Shown: positions 1-9,322 of the stretch, in pieces
Position numbering within the stretch: position 1 is the first letter of the stretch
How the letters are laid out: each line of letters begins with the position of its first letter
Origin: CAVSRC01 sp963762605
GTDB lineage: Bacteria > Pseudomonadota > Alphaproteobacteria > Rhizobiales > Kaistiaceae
Assembly (NCBI GenBank): GCA_963762605.1
Contig: CAVXLJ010000030.1
Span: forward strand, 4,490 to 68,489
DNA: 64,000 nt
Direction: 5' to 3'
The notes under the pieces: model-generated
What the model saw: the letters and a program-made list of their open reading frames with translations, nothing else
What the model was told of the DNA's origin: nothing
The model's database searches: none
Translations under genes and position numbers: made by a program

Positions 1-1
1 G

Positions 2-640
2 ACCTACTACTGCCTGGCGGCCCTGGCGATCACGCTGGGCATCAGCATCCCTGCGGGCTACGCCATGGCGCTGACCGAGTTCCCCGGGCGCAGGGCGCTG
101 CTTGCCTTGACGCTTGTCGTCATGCTGGTCCCGAGCACCGCGCTGGTGCTGCCGATCTTTCTCGAGCTCAGCGCCGTACACCTGATCGGCAACCCGCTCT
201 CCGTGATCCTGCCGTTTTCGTTTTTCCCGTTCGGCGTCTACCTGACCTACATCTACTTCTCCACCGCCATCTCCAGGGACCTTCTCGACGCCGCCCGCAT
301 CGACGGGGCCGGTGAATTCCAGGTGTTCAGGATGGTGGCCATGCCGCTGGCAACCCCGGTCATCGCTTTGGTCGGCTTCTTCAGTTTCGTCGGCAACTGG
401 AACAACTATTTCCTGCCCTTTGTGACCGTTCCCGGACGAAAGTCCCCGATTCAGGTCGGCATTGCCGAACTGCTGTCGAACGTGGGGCAATTCAACCCGA
501 CCAACTCCGCATCGACCACGATCTCGCTCTCGACGCTTGCCTTGGCCATCTTGATTGCGGTGGCACCGGTGCTCATCGTCTTTCTCTTCTCGCAGCGTTT
601 CCTGGTGACTGGCATGACCGCCGGCGGCATGAAAGAGTAG
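2..640 (+). CDS. Carbohydrate ABC transporter permease, MalG/UgpE type, 5' end cut by window
   Basis: Inner-membrane permease of a binding-protein-dependent sugar importer. The frame is open from base 2, upstream of the first ATG at 65, so the N-terminus lies outside the window. Several hydrophobic segments are visible, and the cytoplasmic EAA loop that contacts the ATPase is clear at about residues 76-105 counted from the ATG at 65 (DLLDAARIDGAGEFQVFRMV). This is the MalG class, different from the RbsC-type permeases elsewhere in the window. It is followed at once by an L-rhamnose mutarotase, which suggests import of rhamnose or a related deoxysugar. The substrate is inferred from context only. 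Confidence 0.9.
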   Translation, partial: TYYCLAALAITLGISIPAGYAMALTEFPGRRALLALTLVVMLVPSTALVLPIFLELSAVHLIGNPLSVILPFSFFPFGVYLTYIYFSTAISRDLLDAARIDGAGEFQVFRMVAMPLATPVIALVGFFSFVGNWNNYFLPFVTVPGRKSPIQVGIAELLSNVGQFNPTNSASTTISLSTLALAILIAVAPVLIVFLFSQRFLVTGMTAGGMKE

Positions 641-684
641 TGGATCGGTCGGTTACACGTGGCTTGCGCAGGTCGGAGTACGAA

Positions 685-1020
685 ATGAGCGTTCGCCGCA
701 TGGCCATGGTCATCGGGATCAAGCCGGAGAAGATCGCGCTCTACAAGGAACTGCACGCTCATCCCTGGCCCGAGATGAACGCTGCGCTGAGCGCCGCCAA
801 TATCCGCAACTATTCAATCTACCTGCGCGAGCCGGAGAACCTGCTCTTCGGCTACTGGGAATACGCCGGCTCGGACTATGCGGCCGACATGAAGGTCCTG
901 GACGAGCTTGCCGTGAGCAAGAAGTGGCTGGCGCTGACCGATCCCTGCCAGGAGCGCCTGAAATCGGCGCCGGAAGGCGAGTGGTGGAGCATGATGCCCG
1001 AAGTCTACCACCTCGATTGA
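685..1020 (+). CDS. rhaM: L-rhamnose mutarotase
   Basis: Interconverts the anomers of L-rhamnose so that only one form has to be handled by the isomerase; cytoplasmic. The 111-residue length fits the RhaM family (about 104 residues). Family features are visible: a Tyr and His in YKELHAHPWPE near the N-terminus, the NYSIYL strand, the LLFGYWEY segment and a C-terminal VYHLD tail. I start at ATG 685, preceded by GGAG about six bases upstream. A GTG at 640 would overlap the permease stop and add 15 residues not expected in the family. It lies 44 bases after the permease and is probably in the same operon. Confidence 0.9.
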   Translation: MSVRRMAMVIGIKPEKIALYKELHAHPWPEMNAALSAANIRNYSIYLREPENLLFGYWEYAGSDYAADMKVLDELAVSKKWLALTDPCQERLKSAPEGEWWSMMPEVYHLD

Positions 1021-1231
1021 CCGGGATGCCTCCATTGCTCCGGCCTCGGAAGACGCTGAATATCCCGGACCGATCCTTTCGGTCACCGGCGTTGGAGCCG
1101 CCACCGCTGCCGGCTTCTGCGAAGCCGGGCCGCACGAGCCGCCGCCGGCAGCCCGGCGCACGACACGGGCTCGGATGCCAAGATAAGGTGCGCCGTCACC
1201 AGACGCGCCGCAGAACCATGGGAGAATCAGG

Positions 1232-2254
1232 ATGAAGGCGCTGGTCTATGTCGCTCCGCACAAGGTCGAGGTGCGCGACGTCCCGGTTCCGGCTGCTCGC
1301 CCGGGTGCAGCCAGGATCAGGATGCACTTGTGCGGCGTCTGCGGTTCCGACATCAGCATCGTGTCCGGCAAGCACCCGCGCGCCAAGGCGCCGCTGGTCA
1401 TCGGCCACGAGTTCGTCGGCACCGTCGAAGAGATCCGCGACGGCAGCGGGCGCATCGCGGTTGGCGACCGCGTCGTCGCCTACCCGCTGATCTCGTGCGG
1501 AACCTGCCTGCCCTGCCGCACCGGCCACCCGCACGTCTGCCAGACGCTGAAGCTGATCGGCATCGACGGCGACGGCGGCATGGCCGAGACCGCGTGGGTC
1601 GACGAGGACGTCCTGTTCCGCGTGCCCGACGCGCTCGGCGACGAGGTGGCGGCGCTCGTCGAGCCATTGGCGGTGATCGTCCGCTCGCTGCATCAGGCCC
1701 GCTTCAACCTGCTCGATTCCGCGGTGGTGACCGGCGCCGGGCCGATCGGCCTGTTGACCGCCATCGTGCTCAGGCACAGCGGCGCCTCGCGGATCATCGT
1801 TTCCGATATCGATGAGGGCCGCCTTGGTCTCACCGCCGCGCTCGGCTTCGAGACGGTCGACGTACGCAACACCAACCTCGTCGAGCATGTCGCGGCGACC
1901 ACCGCCGGCGAGGGCGTCGATGTCGTGTTCGAATGCAGCGGCGCCGAGAACGCCGCGCTTGAGATGACCAAGCTGGCGCGCGTCGGCGGCATGATCTGCA
2001 TGACCGGCATCCACAAGGCGCCGCGCGCCGTCGACCTGCGCGACATCAATTTCAAGGAGCAGACCCTGATCGGTTCGCGCGTCTACACCAAGCGCGAGTT
2101 CGAGACCACCGTCGGCTATGCCCTGGCGATCGCCGATGACCTGAAGAAGGTCGTGACCCAGGTCGTGCCGCTGTCGCAGTCGGAGAGCCTGTTCGACCTC
2201 ATCGCCGACCCCGCAGTGCCGACCGCGAAGGTTCTGGTCGATTGCACCCGCTGA
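1232..2254 (+). CDS. Zinc-dependent medium-chain alcohol/polyol dehydrogenase
   Basis: Oxidises a sugar alcohol or secondary alcohol with NAD(P). The 340 residues have the normal medium-chain layout. The catalytic zinc site shows Cys in LCGVCGSD (about residue 34) and GHEF (about 58-61). The structural zinc is bound by the four-Cys loop ISCGTCLPCRTGHPHVC (about 88-104). The Rossmann motif GAGPIG follows at about 168-173. It resembles sorbitol, L-threonine and L-idonate dehydrogenases; the exact substrate cannot be read from the sequence. An SDR follows after 20 bases, then a hydroxyacid dehydrogenase, so the three probably form one oxidative sugar pathway. Confidence 0.9.
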   Translation: MKALVYVAPHKVEVRDVPVPAARPGAARIRMHLCGVCGSDISIVSGKHPRAKAPLVIGHEFVGTVEEIRDGSGRIAVGDRVVAYPLISCGTCLPCRTGHPHVCQTLKLIGIDGDGGMAETAWVDEDVLFRVPDALGDEVAALVEPLAVIVRSLHQARFNLLDSAVVTGAGPIGLLTAIVLRHSGASRIIVSDIDEGRLGLTAALGFETVDVRNTNLVEHVAATTAGEGVDVVFECSGAENAALEMTKLARVGGMICMTGIHKAPRAVDLRDINFKEQTLIGSRVYTKREFETTVGYALAIADDLKKVVTQVVPLSQSESLFDLIADPAVPTAKVLVDCTR

Positions 2255-2274
2255 TCCATCCGAAAGAAAAGCCG

Positions 2275-3033
2275 ATGACACTGTTCGATGTCGCCGACCG
2301 CAAAGCCATTGTCACCGGAGGAACCCGCGGCCTTGGCCACGGCATGGCCGAGGCGCTGCTTGAGCAGGGCGCCGAGGTCGTCATCTTCGGCACAGGCGCG
2401 AACGCTGAGGCGGTTGCCGGCGCGTTCCGCGCGCGCGGGCTTGCCTGCCACGGCCTTGCCGTCGATCTCGCCGACGCCGCGGCACGCCGCGACGGATTCG
2501 ATCGGGCACTGGAAAAGCTCGGCGGCCGGCTGGACATTCTGGTGAATTCCGCCGGCGTCCAGCGCCGCCACAAGAGCGAGGAATTTCCGCTCGACGACTG
2601 GTCCGCGGTGCTCGAGGTCAACCTCACCGCGGTCTTCGCGCTGTGCCAGATGGCGGCCCGTGTCATGCTCGGTCAGGGTCACGGCAAGATCATCAACCTC
2701 GCCTCGCTGCTGTCGTTTTTCGGCGGCTACACGGTGCCCGCCTACGCTGCCAGCAAGGGCGGTGTCGCCCAGCTGACCAAGGCGCTGGCCAACGAATGGG
2801 CCGCGCGCGGCATCAACGTCAACGCGCTCGCCCCCGGCTATATGGCGACGGAGATGAATTCCGCGCTCATCGCCGACGCCGGCCGCAACGCCGAGATCTC
2901 CGCCCGCATCCCGGCGCATCGCTGGGGAACGCCCGACGACATGAAGGGGCCATTGCTGTTCCTCGCCTCTTCGGCATCCGACTATGTCAACGGTGCGGTC
3001 ATTCCGGTGGACGGCGGCTATCTCGGCCGCTGA
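2275..3033 (+). CDS. Classical SDR oxidoreductase, KduD/gluconate 5-dehydrogenase-like
   Basis: NAD(P)-dependent short-chain dehydrogenase of about 252 residues. It has the cofactor motif TGGTRGLG near the N-terminus, the NSAG strand, a catalytic Ser in NLASLLSFF, the catalytic pair in PAYAASKGG, and the C-terminal PVDGGYL. Overall it looks like 2-deoxy-D-gluconate 3-dehydrogenase or gluconate 5-dehydrogenase, a common partner of zinc polyol dehydrogenases in sugar-acid pathways. The start is ATG 2275, after a GAAAG-rich stretch; an upstream ATG at 2242 would overlap the preceding gene. The precise sugar acid is unknown. Confidence 0.9.
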   Translation: MTLFDVADRKAIVTGGTRGLGHGMAEALLEQGAEVVIFGTGANAEAVAGAFRARGLACHGLAVDLADAAARRDGFDRALEKLGGRLDILVNSAGVQRRHKSEEFPLDDWSAVLEVNLTAVFALCQMAARVMLGQGHGKIINLASLLSFFGGYTVPAYAASKGGVAQLTKALANEWAARGINVNALAPGYMATEMNSALIADAGRNAEISARIPAHRWGTPDDMKGPLLFLASSASDYVNGAVIPVDGGYLGR

Positions 3034-3067
3034 GGCACTCCCGACAAAGGCCCAGGAACACCACCCC

Positions 3068-4036
3068 ATGAAGATCGTCATATCCGATTGCGACCACGAC
3101 TCGATGAGCGTCGAAGAGAGGCTGTTCGCCGCCAGCGGCCTCTCCTACACGCACCTGGCTTGCAGGACGGAAGACGATGTCATCGCCGAGTGCCGCGGCG
3201 CCGGCGTCATCATGAACCAGTACGCGCCGTTCACGACCCGCGTTTTCGCCGCGCTCCGCCCCGATTTGAAGCTGATCGTGCGCTACGGCGTCGGGGTCGA
3301 CAATATCGACCTCGATGCGGCGACCCGGTTTGGGGTGCAGGTGTGCAACGTGCCTGACTACGGCATGTACGAAGTCTCCGACCACGCACTCGGCCTCATG
3401 CTTGCCCTGGTGCGCAAGCTGCCGTTCATCACCGAGCTGAACCGGCGCGGCATCTGGGACTACCGCCGCACGATCCCGGTGCGCCGCATCAGCACGCTGA
3501 CCGTCGGCGTCGTCGGCGTCGGCCGCATCGGCGGCCTGTTCGCGCGCAAGGTCAACGCGCTCGGCTGCCGCGTGCTTGGCACCGACCCGCTGAGGCCCAA
3601 ACTGGAACGCCAGCATCCCGAACTCAGCTTCGTCTCGTTCGACGAACTGGTGGCGGAATCGGACGTGATCTCGATCCATTGCCCGCTCACCCCCGAAACG
3701 CTCAATCTGTTCGGCGCCGATGCACTGGCTCGCATGAAGCCGACGGCGCTGCTCATCAACACGGCGCGCGGCGGCATCATCGATGAAACCGCCTTGGCCG
3801 ATGCGCTGGCGCGTGGGGCGATCGGCGGCGCGGCGATCGATACCGTCGCGCGCGAGCCGCTGGCGGCGGATTCGCCCCTCCTGTCTCACGCCAACTGCCT
3901 GGTGACGCCGCATATGGCCTGGTATTCGGAAGAGTCGGCGGAAGAACTCAATCGCAAGGTGGCGGAGGAATCGATCCGCTTCGTCAAGGGCGAAGCGGTG
4001 CGCTATCCCGTCAACAGCCCGAACGTGGCGCCTTGA
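3068..4036 (+). CDS. D-2-hydroxyacid dehydrogenase, C-terminal-binding-protein (CtBP)-like
   Basis: NAD-dependent dehydrogenase that reduces or oxidises 2-keto/2-hydroxy acids. At 322 residues it is of family length. The nucleotide-binding glycines are in GVVGVGRIGG. The catalytic triad of D-2-hydroxyacid dehydrogenases is complete: Arg in INTARGG, Glu in AREPL, and His in TPHMAW. The N-terminal half and DNIDLDAATRFGVQVCNVPDYG are typical of the CtBP/SerA subgroup. It starts at ATG 3068, 34 bases after the SDR stop, and is the last gene of the plus-strand operon. Confidence 0.9.
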   Translation: MKIVISDCDHDSMSVEERLFAASGLSYTHLACRTEDDVIAECRGAGVIMNQYAPFTTRVFAALRPDLKLIVRYGVGVDNIDLDAATRFGVQVCNVPDYGMYEVSDHALGLMLALVRKLPFITELNRRGIWDYRRTIPVRRISTLTVGVVGVGRIGGLFARKVNALGCRVLGTDPLRPKLERQHPELSFVSFDELVAESDVISIHCPLTPETLNLFGADALARMKPTALLINTARGGIIDETALADALARGAIGGAAIDTVAREPLAADSPLLSHANCLVTPHMAWYSEESAEELNRKVAEESIRFVKGEAVRYPVNSPNVAP

Positions 4037-4254
4037 TCGACAGACGCAAGAAGCTGCGGTTACAGATCGGCCATGACGTTGTCGATGCCGGCCGCGTACC
4101 GGTCGCGATGGCCATTGCGCTCGGCCCGGCGCGCGGCGTTGGCGGCTTGCTCCGCCAAGCTGCATCATCGCTGGGGAGGCACGACCAAATCTTTCTGTCC
4201 GTACCCGCGACACGCGATCGATGTGCGCATTGATCGCCGGGTCTTCCAGCCACC

Positions 4255-4285
4255 AATAAAAAAGGAGGCTGCCGAAGCAGCCTCC
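4255..4285 (-). terminator. Rho-independent terminator of the 11460-4308 operon
   Basis: Read on the minus strand, a perfect 9-bp stem GGAGGCTGC / GCAGCCTCC encloses a TTCG tetraloop and is followed by TTTTTTATT. It sits 23 bases past the stop of the sugar-binding protein gene. It is in the right place and direction to end the operon and to shield it from the converging plus-strand genes. Confidence 0.92.
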
Positions 4286-4307
4286 TCGAATCGTCGTCTG
4301 GTAGAGA

Positions 4308-5381
4308 TCAATAACCCGGCTGCTCGCGGAACGACGGGTCGTTGATGTCGTAGATGAAGGCGCCCGCGGCCCGCTTCTTCATGTAGTCGTCATGGAAGAA
4401 GGGAACCAGCTTGTTGACGTCGATGTTGTCGTGGTTGAACGGAATGACGGGGACAAAGATGGCCTTCTTGTAAGGCTTGCCCGCGAAATAGGCCTTGATC
4501 TGCTGATAGGCGGCATCCGCCTCCAGCGTCGCGGTCTCATTCACGTCCATCGTGGTGGTGCCATCCTGGACCCACTTCCACGACTTTTCCTTGCCGTTGC
4601 TGGAGCCGAGCCAGTACTTGCTCGGATCGAGACCGGCTTCTTCCATAGCCTGCAGAGCGCCGGCCATCATTTCGTCGTTCTCGACATAGGCACCGTCGAA
4701 GCCGTCCGGCCCGAGGCTGGTGATCGCGTCCTGCATGACCTTCTTGGCAGGATCGGCGAACCATCCGCCCGAACCCCAGAACACGACCTGGAGGTCCTTG
4801 CCGCCGGCGCCCTTGACGCCGACGTTATCGGCGAGGTTGCCGATATCCTTGCCGGCTTCCTTGTACGACTCCAGGAAGCCCTGGGTCTGGCCGGCCGCGG
4901 TCCCCTGACCGAGCTTGCCCTCGATCATGATGACCTTCTTCACATTGTGCTTCATGGCGGATTCGCCGGCGAGCTTGCCGATGTACACCCAGTCGTATCC
5001 GGCGAAACCGGCAAGGCCGGGCTCGTTCGGCGGATTGTGCGTCAGATGGAACTCGGGAATGCCGGCGTCCTTGGCCAGCTTCAGGGTCCGCGAGGTCGTC
5101 TCCGGCGAGTTCTGAACGACGAGAAGCGCATCGACGCCCTGCGTGATGAAGTTCTCGACCGCGGCGATCTGCTCCGGTGCCGTCCCCTGTCCGACGACGT
5201 CGAGGACCGTCCAGCCTTCGCGTTCGGCGAGGGTCTTGAAGACCTCGAAGCCCGCTTTGTAGAAGTCATCGGAGGCGTCCATGTAGTAGCCGATGACCTT
5301 GCCTGCGGCTTGAGCGCCTGACGCAAAGGGCAGAGCGCCCAGTGCGACCGCAGCCATGAGGCCGAATACCAGTTTCTTCAT
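4308..5381 (-). CDS. Periplasmic sugar-binding protein of a ribose-type ABC transporter
   Basis: Captures a sugar in the periplasm and delivers it to the permease encoded just upstream on this strand. The signal peptide MKKLVFGLMAAVALGALPFASGA is followed by a Peripla_BP_4-type fold (KVIGYYMDASDDFYKAGFEV; later AYVENDEMMAGALQAMEEAG). The mature protein is about 335 residues. The start is ATG 5381 with AGGTGAT just upstream; an upstream in-frame start at 5402 would add seven residues in front of the signal peptide. Placing the binding protein last in the operon is less common than first. The ligand is unknown; the neighbouring epimerase and XylR-type regulator suggest a ketose or pentose. Confidence 0.92.
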   Translation of the reverse strand: MKKLVFGLMAAVALGALPFASGAQAAGKVIGYYMDASDDFYKAGFEVFKTLAEREGWTVLDVVGQGTAPEQIAAVENFITQGVDALLVVQNSPETTSRTLKLAKDAGIPEFHLTHNPPNEPGLAGFAGYDWVYIGKLAGESAMKHNVKKVIMIEGKLGQGTAAGQTQGFLESYKEAGKDIGNLADNVGVKGAGGKDLQVVFWGSGGWFADPAKKVMQDAITSLGPDGFDGAYVENDEMMAGALQAMEEAGLDPSKYWLGSSNGKEKSWKWVQDGTTTMDVNETATLEADAAYQQIKAYFAGKPYKKAIFVPVIPFNHDNIDVNKLVPFFHDDYMKKRAAGAFIYDINDPSFREQPGY

Positions 5382-5458
5382 ATCACCTACTCCCTTTCTC
5401 ACTTTATTTTCGTGCTCCGTCTCGCGACCTCACACGGTTTGAAGTCCTGCATATCTGC

Positions 5459-6583
5459 CTATGCGCTTTCTTGATCTCGCGGCCCCCCCTTGTTCGCAGT
5501 CGCCGCCACGCTGCGTGCCTTCGCCTGCTCGCGTTTCAGAGCCAGGAAATCGGAAATCTGGGAGGAGACATCGCCCGCCGACACGGCGATGATGACGACC
5601 AGGCCCTTGGCCAGAAATTGAACTTCGGACGGCAAGCGGAGCAGGTTCATCGCGTTGGCGATCGACCCGAGAAAGAAGACCCCGATCAACGTTCCGACGA
5701 TGTTGCCCCTGCCGCCGCTGAGCGCCGTCCCGCCGATGACGACCATGGCGATCGTGTCGATCTCCAGACCCTGCCCGAGCGTTATGATTCCGGTGTTGAT
5801 GCGGGCGAGAAGCATCGTCGCCCCGATCCCCACCAGCAGACCCTGGATCACATAGACGGAGAGACGCATGTTCTTGACGTCGATGCCGGCAAGGAACGCG
5901 GCGCGCGAGTTCGTGCCGACGGCGTAAATGCGCCTCCCGTACTTGGTGTAGGTCAGCAGCAATCCTCCGAGCAGCGCGATCGCGAAGAAAATCAGGACGT
6001 AGGGTGGAACCCGGAGGATCAGACCTGTGACCGGGTCCCTGGCGCCCTCGAAAAGGTTCGTCGTGAGAAAATCGAGCTCCCCCTTCATCACGACTTCGCG
6101 CGAATTGGAGAGCAGCAATGCGATCCCCTGGAACGAGATCATTCCGCCGAGCGTGATGATGAACGGTTCGATACGGGTTCTGGAAATGATGAACCCCATG
6201 ATGGTCTCAAGGACCACCGCCGAGGTGACGCCAAGCAGGATCGACGGGCCGACGCCGAGTCCCCACTTGGAAATCCCGAGCGCCACCACGATCGACACCA
6301 GCGAGGCCAGCATGCCGACCGAGAGATCGATGCCGCCGGATATCATCACCATGGTCATGCTGACCGCGACGATCCCCGGCACGGCGACCTGCTGAAGGAT
6401 GTTCACGATGTTGACCGGACTGATGAAGGTCGGGAATTTCGACCCGCCCGTCGAGATCAGTTGCAGGAGAACGATGATCACGACGAAACTGGCGAAGATC
6501 GAAAACACGGTCAGGTTTTCGTAGCGCTTGAAGAGCGACTCCTTGACCGGCAGTGTCGTGTACGAGAACTCCGGCTTGCTCAC
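5459..6583 (-). CDS. Ribose-type ABC transporter permease (RbsC-like)
   Basis: Inner-membrane channel subunit with about 8-10 hydrophobic segments over 374 residues. Family landmarks are MISGGIDLSVGMLASL at about residues 80-95, GRRIYAVGTNSRAAFLAGID in the middle, and IGGTALSGGRGNIVGTLIG near the C-terminus. Its start overlaps the stop of the ATPase gene by four bases (ATGA), so the two are translationally coupled. The C-terminal tail is hydrophilic and rather long (about 25 residues). It forms an importer with the ATPase at 6580-8064 and the binding protein at 4308-5381. Confidence 0.95.
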   Translation of the reverse strand: MSKPEFSYTTLPVKESLFKRYENLTVFSIFASFVVIIVLLQLISTGGSKFPTFISPVNIVNILQQVAVPGIVAVSMTMVMISGGIDLSVGMLASLVSIVVALGISKWGLGVGPSILLGVTSAVVLETIMGFIISRTRIEPFIITLGGMISFQGIALLLSNSREVVMKGELDFLTTNLFEGARDPVTGLILRVPPYVLIFFAIALLGGLLLTYTKYGRRIYAVGTNSRAAFLAGIDVKNMRLSVYVIQGLLVGIGATMLLARINTGIITLGQGLEIDTIAMVVIGGTALSGGRGNIVGTLIGVFFLGSIANAMNLLRLPSEVQFLAKGLVVIIAVSAGDVSSQISDFLALKREQAKARSVAATANKGGPRDQESA

Positions 6584-8064
6584 GGCTGCTGATCTCCTAT
6601 TGAAAGGGTGAGGATGTTTTCTTCGGTAATCTCCTCACCAGCCAGCTCACCCGCGATCGCTCCCTGCTTGAGGACGATTACGCGATCGCTCATCGACACC
6701 ACCTCCGGCATGTCGGAGGAGACCATGAGGATGGCCTTGTCCTCCTTCAGAAGGTCGACCATGACCCGGTAGATTTCCTGTTTGGAACCGACATCGATTC
6801 CGCGCGACGGCTCGTCGAAGATGAAGATCTCGCCGCCGGTATTGAACCACTTGCCGAGCACCACCTTCTGCTGGTTGCCGCCCGACAGATTGACGACCCG
6901 GGTGCGCGCGCTCGGGGTCTTGATGTTCAAGAGCTTGACGAACTTCTCGCCCGTAAGGATTTCGCTTGATGGCCGCACGACGAAATCGCGCGTGTTGACC
7001 ATGTTCGCTACGGCGACGTTCTCGGCGATCGTCTTCGGCAGGAAGAGTCCCGTGTTCTGACGATCCTCGGTGATGAAGCACATCTTGTTGCGGATTGCGC
7101 TCTTCGGGCTCGAGATCTTGACCGGCTTGCCGTTGATCGCGATCTCGCCGCGTTCGAGCGGAGCGCTGCCGAAGAGCACCTCCATGAGTTCCGAACGTCC
7201 CGATCCGGCCATGCCGGCAATCCCGAGCACCTCGCCGCGATGGAGCGTGAACGAAATGTCGCGCACGCCGTTCCCGGTAACGTTCCTGGCTTCGAGGACC
7301 GCCTCGCCGCGCTCGACGCGCTCGCGCTCGTAGAAGGTCGACGGGTCCCGCCCGACCATGTCCTTGATCAGCGTCGTCTTGGTCAGTCCCGCGATGGGGT
7401 ACATGCTGACTTTGCGGCCATCGCGCAGAACCGTCGCACGGTCACCGATCTCGAACACCTCGTCGAGGTGGTGGGAGATGTAGATGACCCCAATTCCGTC
7501 TTGCTTGATGGTCTTCACGATATTCAGCAGCGTGTCGATCTCCCGCGAGGAGAACGAAGCAGTCGGCTCGTCGAGAATGACGACGTTGCTCTTGAACTGG
7601 AGCGCCTTGGCGATTTCGACGATCTTCTGCTGACCGCTCGTCAGATCGCTCATGCGCATGTCCGGCGTGAGGTCGCTCTTCAGGTAGCGCAGGACATCCT
7701 GGGTCTGACGCCGCATCTCCTTGCGCTGAAGCACTCCCCTCCGGGTGATCTCCGCTCCCGCGAAGATGTTCTCGGTGATGTTCAGGGCGCTGAAGATGAT
7801 GTGCTCCTGATAGATCGTATGGATTCCCATCCCGAGCGCGGTGTGCGGCGTCAACGACACCGGGTTGCCGTTGAAGACGATCTGCCCGCCCTCGTCGGGC
7901 TGGTAGGCGCCCGAAAGAATCTTGATCAGCGTGGACTTACCCGCGCCGTTTTCACCGCAGAGGCAATGGACCTCACCGCGCTTCAGATCGAACGAGATAT
8001 CCTCCAGTGCCCTCACACCGGGGAACGTCTTCGATACGTGCGACAGGCGCAGAATTTCGTCCAT
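6580..8064 (-). CDS. Sugar ABC transporter ATP-binding protein, two-domain (RbsA/MglA-like)
   Basis: Energises sugar import. Its 494 residues contain two ABC domains. Domain 1 has Walker A GENGAGKST (about 38-46), signature LTSGQQ and Walker B VVILDEPTAS. Domain 2 has the degenerate Walker A GMAGSGRSEL usual for this family, a perfect signature LSGGNQQKVVLGKW and Walker B IFIFDEPSRGID. The ATG start at 8064 lies 43 bases from the oxidoreductase stop, and the end overlaps the permease start. Confidence 0.95.
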   Translation of the reverse strand: MDEILRLSHVSKTFPGVRALEDISFDLKRGEVHCLCGENGAGKSTLIKILSGAYQPDEGGQIVFNGNPVSLTPHTALGMGIHTIYQEHIIFSALNITENIFAGAEITRRGVLQRKEMRRQTQDVLRYLKSDLTPDMRMSDLTSGQQKIVEIAKALQFKSNVVILDEPTASFSSREIDTLLNIVKTIKQDGIGVIYISHHLDEVFEIGDRATVLRDGRKVSMYPIAGLTKTTLIKDMVGRDPSTFYERERVERGEAVLEARNVTGNGVRDISFTLHRGEVLGIAGMAGSGRSELMEVLFGSAPLERGEIAINGKPVKISSPKSAIRNKMCFITEDRQNTGLFLPKTIAENVAVANMVNTRDFVVRPSSEILTGEKFVKLLNIKTPSARTRVVNLSGGNQQKVVLGKWFNTGGEIFIFDEPSRGIDVGSKQEIYRVMVDLLKEDKAILMVSSDMPEVVSMSDRVIVLKQGAIAGELAGEEITEENILTLSIGDQQP

Positions 8065-8107
8065 GCTCCTCCCTCACTCGCACGATGATCGGCTCCGGCG
8101 CGCCGCT

Positions 8108-9218
8108 TCAGCGCGCCAGGAAATCGGGCACCTTGACGATCTCTCCGCCCTTGAGCGCCGACTGATGGGCGCAGATGCCCACAGAGGTCCAGTTCGCGGA
8201 CTGCTCCACGTTTGGAAACGGGTCGCGGTCTTCGATCAGGGCGGACACGAACTCGTTGACCAGATGCGGATGCGAACCGCCGTGGCCGCCACCCTGGATG
8301 AACGAGAGGTGGTCCTCGTCGACGATGCCCCGCGTGAACTTCTGAATCTCCGCGGGCAGGAGATGGGCGTAGTCCGGAACGTCCACGCGCTCGGCGATCT
8401 CCGACTCGGGTTTCTTGGCCGTATGAAGCACCGGATTCTCGCCGGTGATGAGCTGCCATTCGAACGACTTCTTGGAGCCGTAGACGTCGACGCTCTCGCG
8501 ATACTGTCGTGCGGTGTCCCAGAGGAACCGCCAGACGTGCGCCGCGACGTCCGAGTCCTTGATCTTGATGTGGCAGGATTCGACCGCGAACTTCGAACCG
8601 GAGCGGCGTGCGCACTCGTCGTTGATCGTGCCCGAACCGAAGCAGCTCACATACTCGGCCATGCCGTTGACCATGGCCATCAGCGGGCTGACGACATGGG
8701 TCGCATAGTGCATCGGCACCATGTCTTTCCAGTAGTCGGGCCACCCTTCCATGTCCTGCGGGTGCGAGGCCGCCAGGTACTGGATCTTGCCGAGTTCGCC
8801 CTTGTCGTAGAGTTCCTTGATGAACAGGTATTCGCGGCTGTAAACGACGGTCTCGGCCATCATGTATTTGAGCCCCGTCTCGCGGACGAGACCGACGATT
8901 TCCCTGGCCTCTTCGAGGCGCGTCGCCATGGGCACGGTGCACATGACGTGCTTGCCTGCCTTCAGCGCCGCTATGGTCTGCGGGGCATGGTCGGGAATGG
9001 GGCTGTTGATGTGGACGAAATCGACATCCGGATCGGTCAGTACCTCCCGGAAATCCGTGTACCGCGTGGCAATGCCGAACCGATCTCCGATCTCGTCCAG
9101 CTTGCATTTCGTGCGCTGGCAGATCGCCGCGACCTCGACGTTCGGATGCGCCTGATAGATCGGAATGAACTCTGCCCCGAAGCCAAGTCCAATGAGTTCC
9201 TACGCGTGCCTTTTTCAT
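8108..9218 (-). pseudogene. Gfo/Idh/MocA-family sugar oxidoreductase with a +1 frameshift near the N-terminus
   Basis: NAD(P)-dependent sugar or inositol dehydrogenase-like protein. ATG 9218 starts MKKARVG and then leaves frame. Removing one A (+ strand T at 9197/9198) continues as LIGLGFGAEFIPIYQ, the expected Rossmann start, and then runs open to the stop at 8108 (about 369 residues). The total of 1111 nt equals 3n+1, as expected for a single insertion. In the downstream frame a TAG lies directly before the Rossmann motif, and no ATG, GTG or TTG occurs until 8944. An intact ORF of 278 residues (8108-8944) therefore lacks most of the cofactor domain. The rest looks normal (KAGKHVMCTVPMA, GGSHPHLVNEF). 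It may be a sequencing error or a recent mutation. Confidence 0.85.
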
Positions 9219-9322
9219 GATCCACCTGCCAATTTAAGAGGCAGTATGGGAGCCCTCATGAACCTTGAACATGAGCATTCACGCTAGAATGTTGAGATAT
9301 TTTCCCGGACGCTGATGTGTCG

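Noticed and set aside
685..1020. A full rhamnose operon around rhaM
   Set aside because: No rhamnose isomerase is seen in the window. The aldolase fusion and kinase at 42728-50043 could be rhamnose genes, but the kinase looks XylB-like and only one permease is present, so I did not name them rhaD/rhaK.
1196..2281. Long minus-strand open frame (361 codons) opposite the zinc dehydrogenase
   Set aside because: It is the antisense shadow of a clear dehydrogenase; composition is His/Asp/Arg-rich and no family is recognisable. Similar long antisense frames occur across most genes here because of the high GC content.
8108..8944. Treating the 278-residue frame as a complete oxidoreductase with an internal ATG start
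   Set aside because: The missing ~90 residues encode the NAD-binding glycine motif and are plainly present upstream in another frame, so a frameshift is the better explanation.
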